A stretch of DNA of 45,864 nucleotides from Bacteroidales bacterium (lineage in GTDB: Bacteria; Bacteroidota; Bacteroidia; Bacteroidales; UBA932). Of this stretch, positions 1-7,408 are shown piece after piece. Numbering within the stretch: the stretch's first letter is position 1; every line of letters starts with the position of its first letter. The notes under the pieces were generated by a model that searched no databases, had not been told where the DNA came from, and saw only the letters and a program-made list of their open reading frames with translations. The stretch covers positions 1-45,864 of the forward strand of contig JAEEXQ010000012.1 in assembly GCA_016287875.1 (NCBI GenBank), in the 5' to 3' direction. A program made the position numbers and the translations under genes.

Positions 1-111
1 AAGAAAGAAGCCACCCTGCAGATCAAGGGGCGTCACGACGCCTGCTTCGCCCAGCGCACCCCCGTCATCGTAGAAGCCATGGCCGCCATAGTGCTGGCCG
101 ACCTGCTTTAG
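1..111 (+). CDS. aroC: Chorismate synthase, C-terminal end (partial)
   Basis: Only the last 36 residues lie in the window and the gene runs off the left edge. They contain a GRHD motif followed by a hydrophobic VEAMAAIVLADLL tail, the characteristic C-terminus of chorismate synthase, which converts 5-enolpyruvylshikimate-3-phosphate to chorismate using reduced FMN. The identification fits the other shikimate genes in the window (aroD-aroA fusion at 3940-5913 and aroB at 17448-18407). The reading frame closes with TAG at 109-111, just before a strong palindrome that probably ends transcription. Confidence 0.85.
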   Translation, partial: KKEATLQIKGRHDACFAQRTPVIVEAMAAIVLADLL

Positions 112-117
112 AACCTC

Positions 118-223
118 CTGGAGCTCAACGCCCTGGTTTTTAATAACTTACCACAAATGCCTGCCGTGTTTTGACGGCAGGCATTTGTGGCAACTCGCTG
201 GCAGTCAGACAGTTCCGCTCCAG
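118..223. repeat. 106-bp palindromic element E1 (likely bidirectional terminator)
   Basis: Outer arms CTGGAGCTCAAC (118-129) and GTTCCGCTCCAG (212-223) pair, and inside them is a perfect 17-bp stem (151-167 with 174-190) closed by the loop GTTTTG. It lies between the converging ends of aroC and the minus-strand gene at 229, where it would serve as a two-way terminator. It belongs to the seven-member family described in the findings. Its inner arm shares AATGCCTGCC with element E3. Confidence 0.85.
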
Positions 224-228
224 AAAAT

Positions 229-1287
229 TTATTCGAACGGGCGTTCCTGGGGGCCGCCTTTCCAGCGGTAGCGGCGGACGGAGGCGGTCTGGAATCCCCT
301 CTTGAGTTTAACCGGAGTAGATACGAAGAAATAGCCGTCGCCCAGGGTGCAGATACCGGTGGCAGCCTCGCTGAAACGCCAGCCGCGCAGGCCCTTGACG
401 CTGCTGAGCAGGCCCTGCTGCCATAGCGCCAGCGACATATGCTCGCCATCTTCCTCCAGCCCGCGCAGAATCTTCTCGACAGGCTTCTGGTCCACGGGCA
501 CGGCGAAGAAACTGAAGTTCGGGAACTCCGGCTTCTTACCCGCATAGCAGGCCATAAAAATGCAATTGGTCTTAGGGTCGTAGCATAGGTTCTGCACGCC
601 CCAGTTGGTGTTCCCCGTAAAGATGAAGTACTTCTCCCTGGCTTTCAGGGGCTTGCCGGGCTTGACCTGGTCGAGCCTGTATTCCAGCAGGATCTGATGG
701 TCGTTGTCGCGGCGGGAGATGTCGGAGTAGATGCCGTAGGCCACGTAGAGGCAGGGCTTTCCGCGTTTCTTCCCTATCTGCGGAGCTATGGTAACTCCGT
801 CTATGCCCGAACAGCCATAGCGGGCCTTGTAATCCTCCCCGGCCTCGGGCACTTCGCACAGGCTCATAACCGGCGGCGCGGCGGCAGCACGGCCATCCCC
901 AAGACTGTCCACATCTATCACCGCGATATAGAACTTGGAATCCTCGCGGCTGTAGGCCTTCATCCCAAGGTTCTTGGCTATTCCCTGGCCTATGGCGTCG
1001 TCCTTGCACTCCAGCGAAGCGTAGAGCTTGCGGCCGGCGGGATCGAAGCTCATCGAGCCCAGATGCCCGGGGATGGAATCCAGCTGGGCGAGCACCTTCC
1101 CCTGATAGTCGCACTTCACCAGGGAGGTGGTGAACGACAGGTAGAAACAGCGGCCGACGGTATCGACGGCTATTCCCTGGACGTGGTCCTTGGAGCGGGT
1201 CTTGACGTCGAATCTGGAAGGCAGGGGCTGGGCGATGGTGTGTGCACTTAAACACACCATAGTCAGGAGGATAAAAATACTTCTCAT
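229..1287 (-). CDS. Secreted protein of unknown function, beta-propeller-like
   Basis: This is a 352-residue protein that I do not recognise by name. Residues 1-19 form a signal peptide ending around AHTIAQ, so it should be exported to the periplasm or cell surface. The body has repeated strand-rich segments with motifs such as VQGIAVDTVGRCFYLSF and LGSMSFDPAGRKLYAS, which resemble blades of a propeller. No catalytic motif is visible. The ATG at 1287 was chosen because it starts the signal peptide and lies 5 bases after a TATTTTTG promoter box at 1293-1300; the reading frame stays open further upstream. A function in ligand binding is only a guess. Confidence 0.6.
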   Translation of the reverse strand: MRSIFILLTMVCLSAHTIAQPLPSRFDVKTRSKDHVQGIAVDTVGRCFYLSFTTSLVKCDYQGKVLAQLDSIPGHLGSMSFDPAGRKLYASLECKDDAIGQGIAKNLGMKAYSREDSKFYIAVIDVDSLGDGRAAAAPPVMSLCEVPEAGEDYKARYGCSGIDGVTIAPQIGKKRGKPCLYVAYGIYSDISRRDNDHQILLEYRLDQVKPGKPLKAREKYFIFTGNTNWGVQNLCYDPKTNCIFMACYAGKKPEFPNFSFFAVPVDQKPVEKILRGLEEDGEHMSLALWQQGLLSSVKGLRGWRFSEAATGICTLGDGYFFVSTPVKLKRGFQTASVRRYRWKGGPQERPFE

Positions 1288-1292
1288 ATCTG

Positions 1293-1300
1293 CAAAAATA
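1293..1300 (-). promoter_or_regulatory. Bacteroidetes-type -7 box, near-leaderless
   Basis: TATTTTTG on the minus strand matches the TAnnTTTG consensus. It ends 5 bases before the ATG at 1287, so the transcript would have almost no leader. Confidence 0.5.
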
Positions 1301-1343
1301 CTATAAAAAGTGGCCGGAAGAGAAAAAATGGGGGAGTATTTAT

Positions 1344-1351
1344 TAATTTTG
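1344..1351 (+). promoter_or_regulatory. Bacteroidetes-type -7 box for the G1P dehydrogenase gene
   Basis: TAATTTTG on the plus strand matches TAnnTTTG and ends 18 bases before the ATG at 1370. No clear -33 TTTG is visible upstream. Confidence 0.5.
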
Positions 1352-1369
1352 TGTACAAGCAGAAACGAT

Positions 1370-2710
1370 ATGACATCAGAACAAAGAATAGCAGCGGCCC
1401 TGAAGGTCGCGACGGACACCAAGGCTTTCGAACTTGGTCAAGGAATACTCGGGCGAACCGGCGTCCTCTTCAATGAATACTTCCCCGGCCGCAAGGCCCT
1501 CGTGGTAGCCGACCGCAATACCTGGAAGGCCGCCGGCGCAGAGGTCTTCGAGGCCCTCGCCGCAGCAGGCATCCCCACGGAAAAATATATGTTCGAAGAG
1601 GCGGAATTCCACGCCGACTGGGACCATATCGAGATGCTGGACAAGGCCCTCGACGAAACAGGGGCGATCGCGGTCTCCATCGGTTCCGGCACCATCAACG
1701 ACCTCTGCAAGCTCTGCTCCCACCATCATCAGCAAAGCTATCTCACCGTGCCCACGGCCGCTTCGGTAGATGGATACACCTCCTTCGGCGCTTCCATCAC
1801 CTACCAGAATGCCAAGCAGACCTTCGAGTGCCCCGCCCCCGTGGCGGTGGTGGCGGACGTGGACGTGATTGCAGCCGCACCCAAGGAGATGACGGCCGCC
1901 GGCTATGCCGACCTGGCCGCCAAGGTGCCTGCCGGCGCCGAGTGGATGATATCCGACATAGTAGGCACCGAGCCCATCAAGCCGGATGCCTGGCACGTGC
2001 TGCAGGACTGCCTGGACGAACTTCTTTCCAATCCGGCAGGAGTCGCCGCCGGGGAGACCAAGGCCATATCCGACCTCTTCGAAGGCCTGATACTGAGCGG
2101 ATTCGCAATGCAGGCCGCCCGTTCCAGCCGCCCCGCTTCCTGCTGCGACCATCTCTTCTCCCACATCCTGGATATGACCCATCACCGCTACAAAGGCAAG
2201 TTCGTATCCCACGGATTCCAGGTGGCCATAGGCACCCTTACGATGTGCGCCGTTTTCGACGAGTTCCTCAAATATGACCTTTCGAAGATAGATGTGGATG
2301 CCTGCGCGGCTGCCTGGCCTTCGCTGGCCGAAGAGCAGCAGCGCGGACTGGAGTTGTTCAAGGATTTCCCCGCCCCGAAACTGGGCTACGAGCAGATCAC
2401 CCAGAAGTACAACGATGCCGCCGAGGTCCGCAGGCAGCTGGTCGCCGTGCGCGATGGCTGGAAGGATCTCCACGAGCGCATCGCCGGCCAGGTATGGTCG
2501 TTCGCGAAAATGCAGGAATGCTTCAAGGTCGTGGGTGCGCCCTATGAGCCGGAGCACATCGGCATCACCCGTGCGGACATCCGCAATATGTTCCCCAAGG
2601 TGCAGATGATGCGCTGGCGCTACAACGTGCTCGACCTTGCCAAGCGCGCCGGCTGCTACGACCAGCTGGTCGCCAGCGTCTTCGCCAAAGGCGGCGCCTG
2701 GGAACTCTAG
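1370..2710 (+). CDS. sn-Glycerol-1-phosphate dehydrogenase (AraM/EgsA family)
   Basis: This 446-residue member of the iron-containing alcohol dehydrogenase superfamily resembles AraM/EgsA enzymes, which reduce dihydroxyacetone phosphate to sn-glycerol-1-phosphate. The NAD(P)-binding turn GSGTIND is at about residues 105-111, followed by TVPTAASVDGYTSFGAS near 127-142. Probable metal ligands are the Asp of AAGYADLAAK (about 181), a His in CCDHLFSH (261 or 265) and the His of SHGFQVAIG (281). The ATG at 1370 was preferred over one 60 bases upstream because it follows a promoter box and begins the conserved domain. The gene stands alone between two palindromic elements. The product may feed a G1P-based lipid or polymer, but no partner gene is present here. 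Confidence 0.8.
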   Translation: MTSEQRIAAALKVATDTKAFELGQGILGRTGVLFNEYFPGRKALVVADRNTWKAAGAEVFEALAAAGIPTEKYMFEEAEFHADWDHIEMLDKALDETGAIAVSIGSGTINDLCKLCSHHHQQSYLTVPTAASVDGYTSFGASITYQNAKQTFECPAPVAVVADVDVIAAAPKEMTAAGYADLAAKVPAGAEWMISDIVGTEPIKPDAWHVLQDCLDELLSNPAGVAAGETKAISDLFEGLILSGFAMQAARSSRPASCCDHLFSHILDMTHHRYKGKFVSHGFQVAIGTLTMCAVFDEFLKYDLSKIDVDACAAAWPSLAEEQQRGLELFKDFPAPKLGYEQITQKYNDAAEVRRQLVAVRDGWKDLHERIAGQVWSFAKMQECFKVVGAPYEPEHIGITRADIRNMFPKVQMMRWRYNVLDLAKRAGCYDQLVASVFAKGGAWEL

Positions 2711-2738
2711 TTTACCTGAATTCTCGCCCCTCCCGCGG

Positions 2739-2844
2739 CTGGAGCTTAAGCTCCTCACACTCATCCACTTACTTAAAACCCCTGCTCAGTAAACCGGGCA
2801 GGGGTTTTGAGTAAACCACTGTAAATCCGACAGTTAATCTCCAG
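2739..2844. repeat. 106-bp palindromic element E2, upstream flank of the RAYT gene
   Basis: Outer arms CTGGAGCTTAA (2739-2749) and TTAATCTCCAG (2834-2844) pair with one mismatch. The inner stem runs 2769-2785 with 2798-2814, 17 bp including one T-G wobble, capped by CAGGGG/CCCCTG-type pairs and a 12-base loop. It lies 28 bp after the dehydrogenase stop and 48 bp before the RAYT start, so it may also terminate transcription from the left. Confidence 0.85.
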
Positions 2845-2892
2845 GCACAAATATTTGCATCTAAAAGAATTACTTCTTATATTGCTGAAAAT

Positions 2893-3813
2893 TTGAAGGA
2901 TATGGAGGGGAGAAATGCCATACAAAGCACAGCGGTGCATATCTATTCCAGGGCCGAAAACGGGTACCTGCTTTTTTATACAATTACCGACTTCCTTGTT
3001 TTCTTCACTATCGCGAGCGTCACTGCGCGCAAAAGAGGCATTTCGATTCTGGGGGTAAGCCCAATGTTTGACCATTTGCATTATGTAGCCGATGCCTTCT
3101 CTAGAAAGGAAGTGTTTGATTTTGTAAGGGACACAGAAAGTCAGTACGCCATAGAACTTAATAAGGAACTGGGCAGCTCCGGCAGGGTGTTTCACAAGTC
3201 CTTCGGCAGCAGCATTAAAAGGGGCGAGAAAGCGGTACGGACCGTCTGCTCTTATTGTTATAATAATCCGGGAGAAAAGAAATTATGCAATAGGGCCGAA
3301 GAGTATCGATGGACCTTTCTTGCGTATGCCAATAGCAATCATCCATTTTCTGAACCTTTGAAAAAAGAGTCATCATCTGCAAAAATGCGCAGGGCAATCA
3401 AGTGGGTGGATAAGTATTCGGACCTGAATTATCCTATGAATCACAAGATACTGAGAATGATCTTCCGTGGTTTGAGTCAAAAAGAAACCCAGCAGCTTAT
3501 AGACTATATCATTGTATCGTACAACTTCATTGACTACAAGTCACTGCTTTCACATTACGGCAACTCATATGCTCAGGCCTGCCTCGCCTTTGCTTCCAAT
3601 CAAGGCAGCGAATACGATTTGAGGGAAGAATTCTTTTATGATTCCCACCAAGCCTATCTTCAAATACCAATGGCGCTTAAAAAGTATCACAGAATTCAGA
3701 ATCCCTATGATGCTTTAAGACTGCCGGTAGCCAATCGCGCGGAATTGCTTTGCGACCTTATGATGGAAACCGGAGCGACAAAAGAACAACTGAGAAAATA
3801 CCTGCGGCTTTAA
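2893..3813 (+). CDS. REP-associated tyrosine transposase-like protein (RAYT, Y1/HUH family)
   Basis: This 306-residue protein aligns by eye with the Y1 transposase fold of IS200/RAYT proteins: HIYSRAENG near 16-24, the HUH metal motif FDHLHYV at 59-65 (H61, H63), YAIELNKELGSSGRVFHKSF at 85-104, and the catalytic-tyrosine block SYCYNNPGEKK at 120-130, with Y121 at the position of Tyr in the family motif YIHLNP, then EEYRW at 136-140. Residues 155-306 form a helical C-terminal part without a recognised domain. Such enzymes nick single-stranded hairpins of REP sequences. Palindromes E2 and E3 flank it within 48 and 7 bp. The start is TTG at 2893 or ATG at 2902. GC content is visibly lower than in the neighbours, which suggests transfer. 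Confidence 0.8.
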   Translation: MKDMEGRNAIQSTAVHIYSRAENGYLLFYTITDFLVFFTIASVTARKRGISILGVSPMFDHLHYVADAFSRKEVFDFVRDTESQYAIELNKELGSSGRVFHKSFGSSIKRGEKAVRTVCSYCYNNPGEKKLCNRAEEYRWTFLAYANSNHPFSEPLKKESSSAKMRRAIKWVDKYSDLNYPMNHKILRMIFRGLSQKETQQLIDYIIVSYNFIDYKSLLSHYGNSYAQACLAFASNQGSEYDLREEFFYDSHQAYLQIPMALKKYHRIQNPYDALRLPVANRAELLCDLMMETGATKEQLRKYLRL

Positions 3814-3820
3814 ATTTGCC

Positions 3821-3926
3821 CTGGAGGCTAACCCTTTATATTTCAGTCATTTACTTTAAATGCCTGCCGAAATATAAAGGCAGGCATTTAAAGTAAATGA
3901 CTGATTATCAGGCGATTAAGCTCCAG
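3821..3926. repeat. 106-bp palindromic element E3, downstream flank of the RAYT gene
   Basis: Outer arms CTGGAGGCTAA (3821-3831) and TTAAGCTCCAG (3916-3926) bracket a perfect 25-bp inner stem (3844-3868 with 3879-3903) with a 10-base loop. It begins 7 bp after the RAYT stop codon and ends 13 bp before the 3' end of the converging aroD-aroA gene. It probably acts as a bidirectional terminator as well as a family member of the repeat. Confidence 0.87.
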
Positions 3927-3939
3927 CGATCGTACGGGG

Positions 3940-5913
3940 TTAGTCGAACATCTCCCAGAAGCCGGGGAAGGATTTGGCGACGCAGGCGGTGTCGTCGATG
4001 ACTACCGGGGAGGAGGCGCCGAGGGAGGCGATCTTGAGGGCCATGGCCATGCGGTGGTCGCCGCGAGAGGTGAAGGCGCCGCCGCGGAGCATCCTGCCGT
4101 TCATCAGGCGGGAGGTCAGGGCTTCGCCGCAGACGTGAAGGTCATCACCGGCAATCCAGGCACGCACGCCCAGGCCGGAAAGCATCTCCAGTATGGCTTC
4201 GGCGCGGTTGCTCTCTTTGCCGACCAGGCGTCCGGCACCCGAAAGCACGCTCTCGCCGGCGCAGAACGCGGCAAGCACAGATACTATCGGGAAGATGTCC
4301 GGGGCGTTGTTCAGATCCACCGAAATAGCTTCCAGAGGGGCACGCGACACGCACACGGACTCATCCAGTTCGGATACCACCGCTCCGGCCTCGACCAGTA
4401 TGTCCGCGATTGTAAGGTCTGCCTGCAGGGAGGATGTGTCCAGCCCCTGGACCTCGGCTTTGCCGAAGAGGGCGCCGGCCACCAGGAAAGGCGCCGCGCT
4501 GCTCCAGTCTCCCTCGATATCGAAATCGGCGGCGTGATACTTCTGCCCGCCCTTGATCTTGAAGGTCACCCCCGTGCATCCGCTCCAATCCTGCTCCTCT
4601 ATCATCTTCGCATCCCCCTCCATCTCGGCGGATATCTTAATGCCGAAGTGCTTCAGCACGTCGCAGGTGATGAACATATAGGGGATGCTCTTGGGCTCGG
4701 TGACTATCAGGGTGGAGGGCTTGTCGAAGAGCGGCAGAGCGGTCAGCAGACCGGAGATGAGCTGGGATCCGTCCTTGCCGGAAATCTCGGCGACGCCGGG
4801 GACGATGCGGCCCTCGACCTTCATGGGGACGGTGTTTTCGCGGACTATCACTCCGAACGAGGCCATTATGTCGCTCACTCCCTTCAGGGGGCGGCGGGAG
4901 AGGGTTTTCTCGCCGGTGATGGTGACGGCGCAGTCGTTGATGGTGGCCATCAGGGGAATCATCAGGCGCGTCAGCAGGCCGGATTCGCCGGTGTGCAGGG
5001 TTTCGAGGGATGTATGGGCTCCGCCTATGCCGTCGATGGAAATGGTGCTGCCGTCGATGCGGACCTTGGCTCCGAGGGCGCGGGCTGCCGCGAGGGCGGA
5101 TTCGCTGTCCTCGCAGGGAGAATATCCGCGGAGATGGCTGCGCCCGTCGGCGAGGGCGGCGGCTATGATGGCGCGCTGGGCAAAGCTCTTGGACGCGGGC
5201 ATCTGCAGGGTGTTGCGGAAGAATCCCTTCCAGGGGCCGTACACCTCCCGGTGCATGGTGACGAAGTCGATCTGCCCGGGGGCGGTGGTATCGCCCTCGT
5301 CCAGGGAGGCGTAGCTGAAGGGGGCGCCGGCCTTGAGGCAGGCGATGCGGGTGTCGCGGCCGGCATCGCCCATGGCGAAGGCGACGAGGAGATGGCCGGT
5401 CGAGCCGGCCATGACGCTACCGTCATGCCCGGCCTGACCGGGCATCTTATACAATTCCAGCACGCGGGCGGCGTCATCTGCCGTATGGGCGGTGACTACG
5501 ACCTTGGCGATATCGGCGCCATAGCGGTAGCAGCGGTCGCGTACCTGCTTGAGATATTCCAGGTCCGGGGTGCCGGAGAAGTCGTGGAAAGAACGGATGA
5601 TCTCGGTACCGCACTCTTCGCAGACCGAACGGAAACGCTTGCTGAACGCCACGTCCGCCTCGATTTCCAGGTCCGCGAAACGCGCTCCGGCGCGGATGGC
5701 CACGCCCAGGCGCCTCTCCGCCTCCTTGGCTCCCACCTCCGAAATGCGGCAGGTAGCTATCAGGGGCGTATCGGTATTCGCGAAAAGGTCTTCGATTTCG
5801 TCGTCGCTCAGTTGGCAGCGGTCCAGGCGGATCTCTGCCATTTCCACCCACGGATCATCCAGGATGGCAAGTATTTCCTCGTAGGATCTATGCTGTATGC
5901 AGGTGCAGATCAT
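3940..5913 (-). CDS. Fused 3-dehydroquinate dehydratase (type I) / EPSP synthase
   Basis: The 657-residue protein joins two shikimate enzymes. Residues 1-222 are a type I dehydroquinase: IRLDRCQ near 28-34, catalytic His in SFHDF (H110), Schiff-base Lys in IAKVVV (K137), and an APGQI ending. Residues about 231-657 are EPSP synthase, with PASKSFAQR near 239-247 and RGDHRMAMA near the C-terminus. Between the dehydroquinase helix LELYK and LLVAFAMG are about 19 extra residues (157-175), encoded by a double palindrome at 5391-5446. The ATG at 5913 starts the dehydroquinase core and follows a promoter box at 5932-5939. The fusion would channel dehydroquinate toward EPSP together with a separate shikimate dehydrogenase and kinase not seen here. 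Confidence 0.88.
   Translation of the reverse strand: MICTCIQHRSYEEILAILDDPWVEMAEIRLDRCQLSDDEIEDLFANTDTPLIATCRISEVGAKEAERRLGVAIRAGARFADLEIEADVAFSKRFRSVCEECGTEIIRSFHDFSGTPDLEYLKQVRDRCYRYGADIAKVVVTAHTADDAARVLELYKMPGQAGHDGSVMAGSTGHLLVAFAMGDAGRDTRIACLKAGAPFSYASLDEGDTTAPGQIDFVTMHREVYGPWKGFFRNTLQMPASKSFAQRAIIAAALADGRSHLRGYSPCEDSESALAAARALGAKVRIDGSTISIDGIGGAHTSLETLHTGESGLLTRLMIPLMATINDCAVTITGEKTLSRRPLKGVSDIMASFGVIVRENTVPMKVEGRIVPGVAEISGKDGSQLISGLLTALPLFDKPSTLIVTEPKSIPYMFITCDVLKHFGIKISAEMEGDAKMIEEQDWSGCTGVTFKIKGGQKYHAADFDIEGDWSSAAPFLVAGALFGKAEVQGLDTSSLQADLTIADILVEAGAVVSELDESVCVSRAPLEAISVDLNNAPDIFPIVSVLAAFCAGESVLSGAGRLVGKESNRAEAILEMLSGLGVRAWIAGDDLHVCGEALTSRLMNGRMLRGGAFTSRGDHRMAMALKIASLGASSPVVIDDTACVAKSFPGFWEMFD
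5391..5446. repeat. REPIN-like double palindrome inserted in frame in aroD-aroA
   Basis: Two adjacent GC-rich palindromes, ATGGCCGGTCGAGCCGGCCAT (5392-5412) and ATGCCCGGCCTGACCGGGCAT (5425-5445), are inverted copies of each other and are joined by GACGCTACCGTC, which is itself a small inverted repeat with CTAC/GTAG at the centre. The unit adds about 19 codons to the dehydroquinase domain without breaking the frame. It is unlike the 106-bp family in sequence and size. Confidence 0.75.
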
Positions 5914-5931
5914 ATCTTTACAATTTCGCTG

Positions 5932-5939
5932 CAAAGATA
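5932..5939 (-). promoter_or_regulatory. -7 box for aroD-aroA
   Basis: TATCTTTG on the minus strand matches TAnnTTTG and ends 18 bases before the ATG at 5913. It lies between the stop of the upstream lipoprotein gene and aroD-aroA, so the fusion can be transcribed on its own as well as by read-through. Confidence 0.6.
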
Positions 5940-5944
5940 GCAAT

Positions 5945-7408
5945 TTAATACCGGAAACAGATATCGAAATCCGCCCCTCCAGCACCGATGCGGAAGGTAT
6001 GCACTTCGCGGGTGGAGGGTTTCACCGCCACGACGTCGATGCAGAGGTTGTCCTGGTATTTGAAGAAGGCGTGGGTCTGCCCGGGAAGCATAAGGTCGGG
6101 CACCACCCAGCCATATCCCTGGGAGATGAAATAGTTCACCCCATTGTACTCGGTATAGTAATTCGCGTGGGTATCCCCGCAAATCATACCGGCCAGCGAC
6201 CCCCCGCGCGCCTTGAACGCCGACAGTATCCCCATCAGCTTTTCATTGAGGCCGAGGCTGTGCTGGCTGGCGTTGCCTATGGTCCAGCGCCCCATAGGAT
6301 GAGGCATATAGTGGGCCGTGACTATCACGGTCATATCGTCCGGGGTCGCATCCAGCACGCCCTGCAGCCAGTCGAGCTGGGCTTCGTCGAAGATGTAGTA
6401 GCATCCCCCCTGCGTACCGGTCCCCTGACTGTTCAGGAAGATTATGCGGAAATTTTTCGCGGGGATGTCGTAGTAGCCGTAGGTCTTGCCGGGGGTCAGG
6501 TGGAGATTCCCTCCCGCGCGCTCCTCCCAGGGCTTCTGGAAGTAGTCGGTCAGAAACTGTTCGGACAGATAGCGCCCGCCGCCGGCGTCCCAGTCGTGGT
6601 TGCCGGGGGCGTAGATCCACACACCGTCATATTTATCCATCTCGGAACGGACGTTGCGCAGGATTTCCCGGGCGTAGAGGCTGTCCACGGTGGCGGGATA
6701 GGCATTCAGGCCTATGTCGCCGAGGTTGGCCATGAAGTCCGCCCCGAAAGCCTTGGCCGCAATCGCGGCGTATCCTATGTGCTTGTAGCTGAAACGCCCG
6801 GCAGTGTGGATGTCGGTCAGTATGGGATATACTATGGTTTCGTCGTCCCCCTTCCACTCCTTGTATCGGGCCAGGGCCTTCTTCACCTGGGGCCTGACGA
6901 AGCGCCGGCGGGAGGTGATGCGGTCTTCCTTGGCCATAAGGTCCCCGCGGAACTCGCGCTCCGGGATGCTGGGGGTGGAGTACTTGAACACCATCGACTG
7001 CCCCTTGTCGTAGTCGAAGTAGTCTATCCGCAGGCTGTGTCGGCCCTTGGACAGGATCTTCGAGGCCTTTTTCTCGATGGCGCCGTGGGCGCCGTCGTTC
7101 ACTATCAGCAGCTCCCCGTCCACATACAGCCGGCTGCCGTCGTCGGTAGTGAGGGTGAAGAGGTATTCCTCCTCGGTCTTTACGGAAAGATAGCTCTCGA
7201 ACTGAGCGCAGAAATGGTTCCTGGTTTCGTCCAGGTCTTCCAGGTCAAAATTGTCGGTCTGCCCGCACAGGTCCGGTCCGCCGAGGGCGGAGAAATCCGG
7301 AAGATACCTTTCGGGCCAGTTGTACCATACTTTGTAGCCCACCTCGGGCACCTTGGTACAAGCCGCAAGCAGCAGTGTCGCTGCCAGGGCGGTCAATAGT
7401 TTTCTCAT
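5945..7408 (-). CDS. Lipoprotein with PA14-like domain and calcineurin-like phosphoesterase domain
   Basis: The 487-residue protein begins with a lipoprotein signal (MRKLLTALAATLLLAACTK, lipobox LAAC). Residues about 30-140 look like a PA14 carbohydrate-binding fold (FTLTTDDGSRLYVDGELLI, SLRIDYFDYDKGQSMVF). Residues about 165-400 carry all metallophosphoesterase blocks: TDIHTAG, NLGDIG, APGNHDWD, TAHYMPHP and CGDTHANYY, so a two-metal phosphohydrolase anchored in the envelope is expected. Substrate unknown. Its start codon overlaps by 4 bp the stop of the membrane AraC regulator gene, so translation is probably coupled, and aroD-aroA follows 31 bp after its stop. The ATG at 7408 is chosen over one 24 bases upstream because it starts the signal peptide. 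Confidence 0.8.
   Translation of the reverse strand: MRKLLTALAATLLLAACTKVPEVGYKVWYNWPERYLPDFSALGGPDLCGQTDNFDLEDLDETRNHFCAQFESYLSVKTEEEYLFTLTTDDGSRLYVDGELLIVNDGAHGAIEKKASKILSKGRHSLRIDYFDYDKGQSMVFKYSTPSIPEREFRGDLMAKEDRITSRRRFVRPQVKKALARYKEWKGDDETIVYPILTDIHTAGRFSYKHIGYAAIAAKAFGADFMANLGDIGLNAYPATVDSLYAREILRNVRSEMDKYDGVWIYAPGNHDWDAGGGRYLSEQFLTDYFQKPWEERAGGNLHLTPGKTYGYYDIPAKNFRIIFLNSQGTGTQGGCYYIFDEAQLDWLQGVLDATPDDMTVIVTAHYMPHPMGRWTIGNASQHSLGLNEKLMGILSAFKARGGSLAGMICGDTHANYYTEYNGVNYFISQGYGWVVPDLMLPGQTHAFFKYQDNLCIDVVAVKPSTREVHTFRIGAGGADFDICFRY

Noticed and set aside
118..3926. Integron attC sites
   Set aside because: Left outer arms of E1 and E4 fit RYYYAAC, but right arms do not fit GTTRRRY, complementarity extends beyond the boxes, and there is no integron integrase or cassette-like gene series.
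4054..5940. Long plus-strand open frame (628 codons) opposite aroD-aroA
   Set aside because: It is a high-GC antisense shadow with no domain, and the minus-strand gene carries all catalytic motifs of both enzymes.
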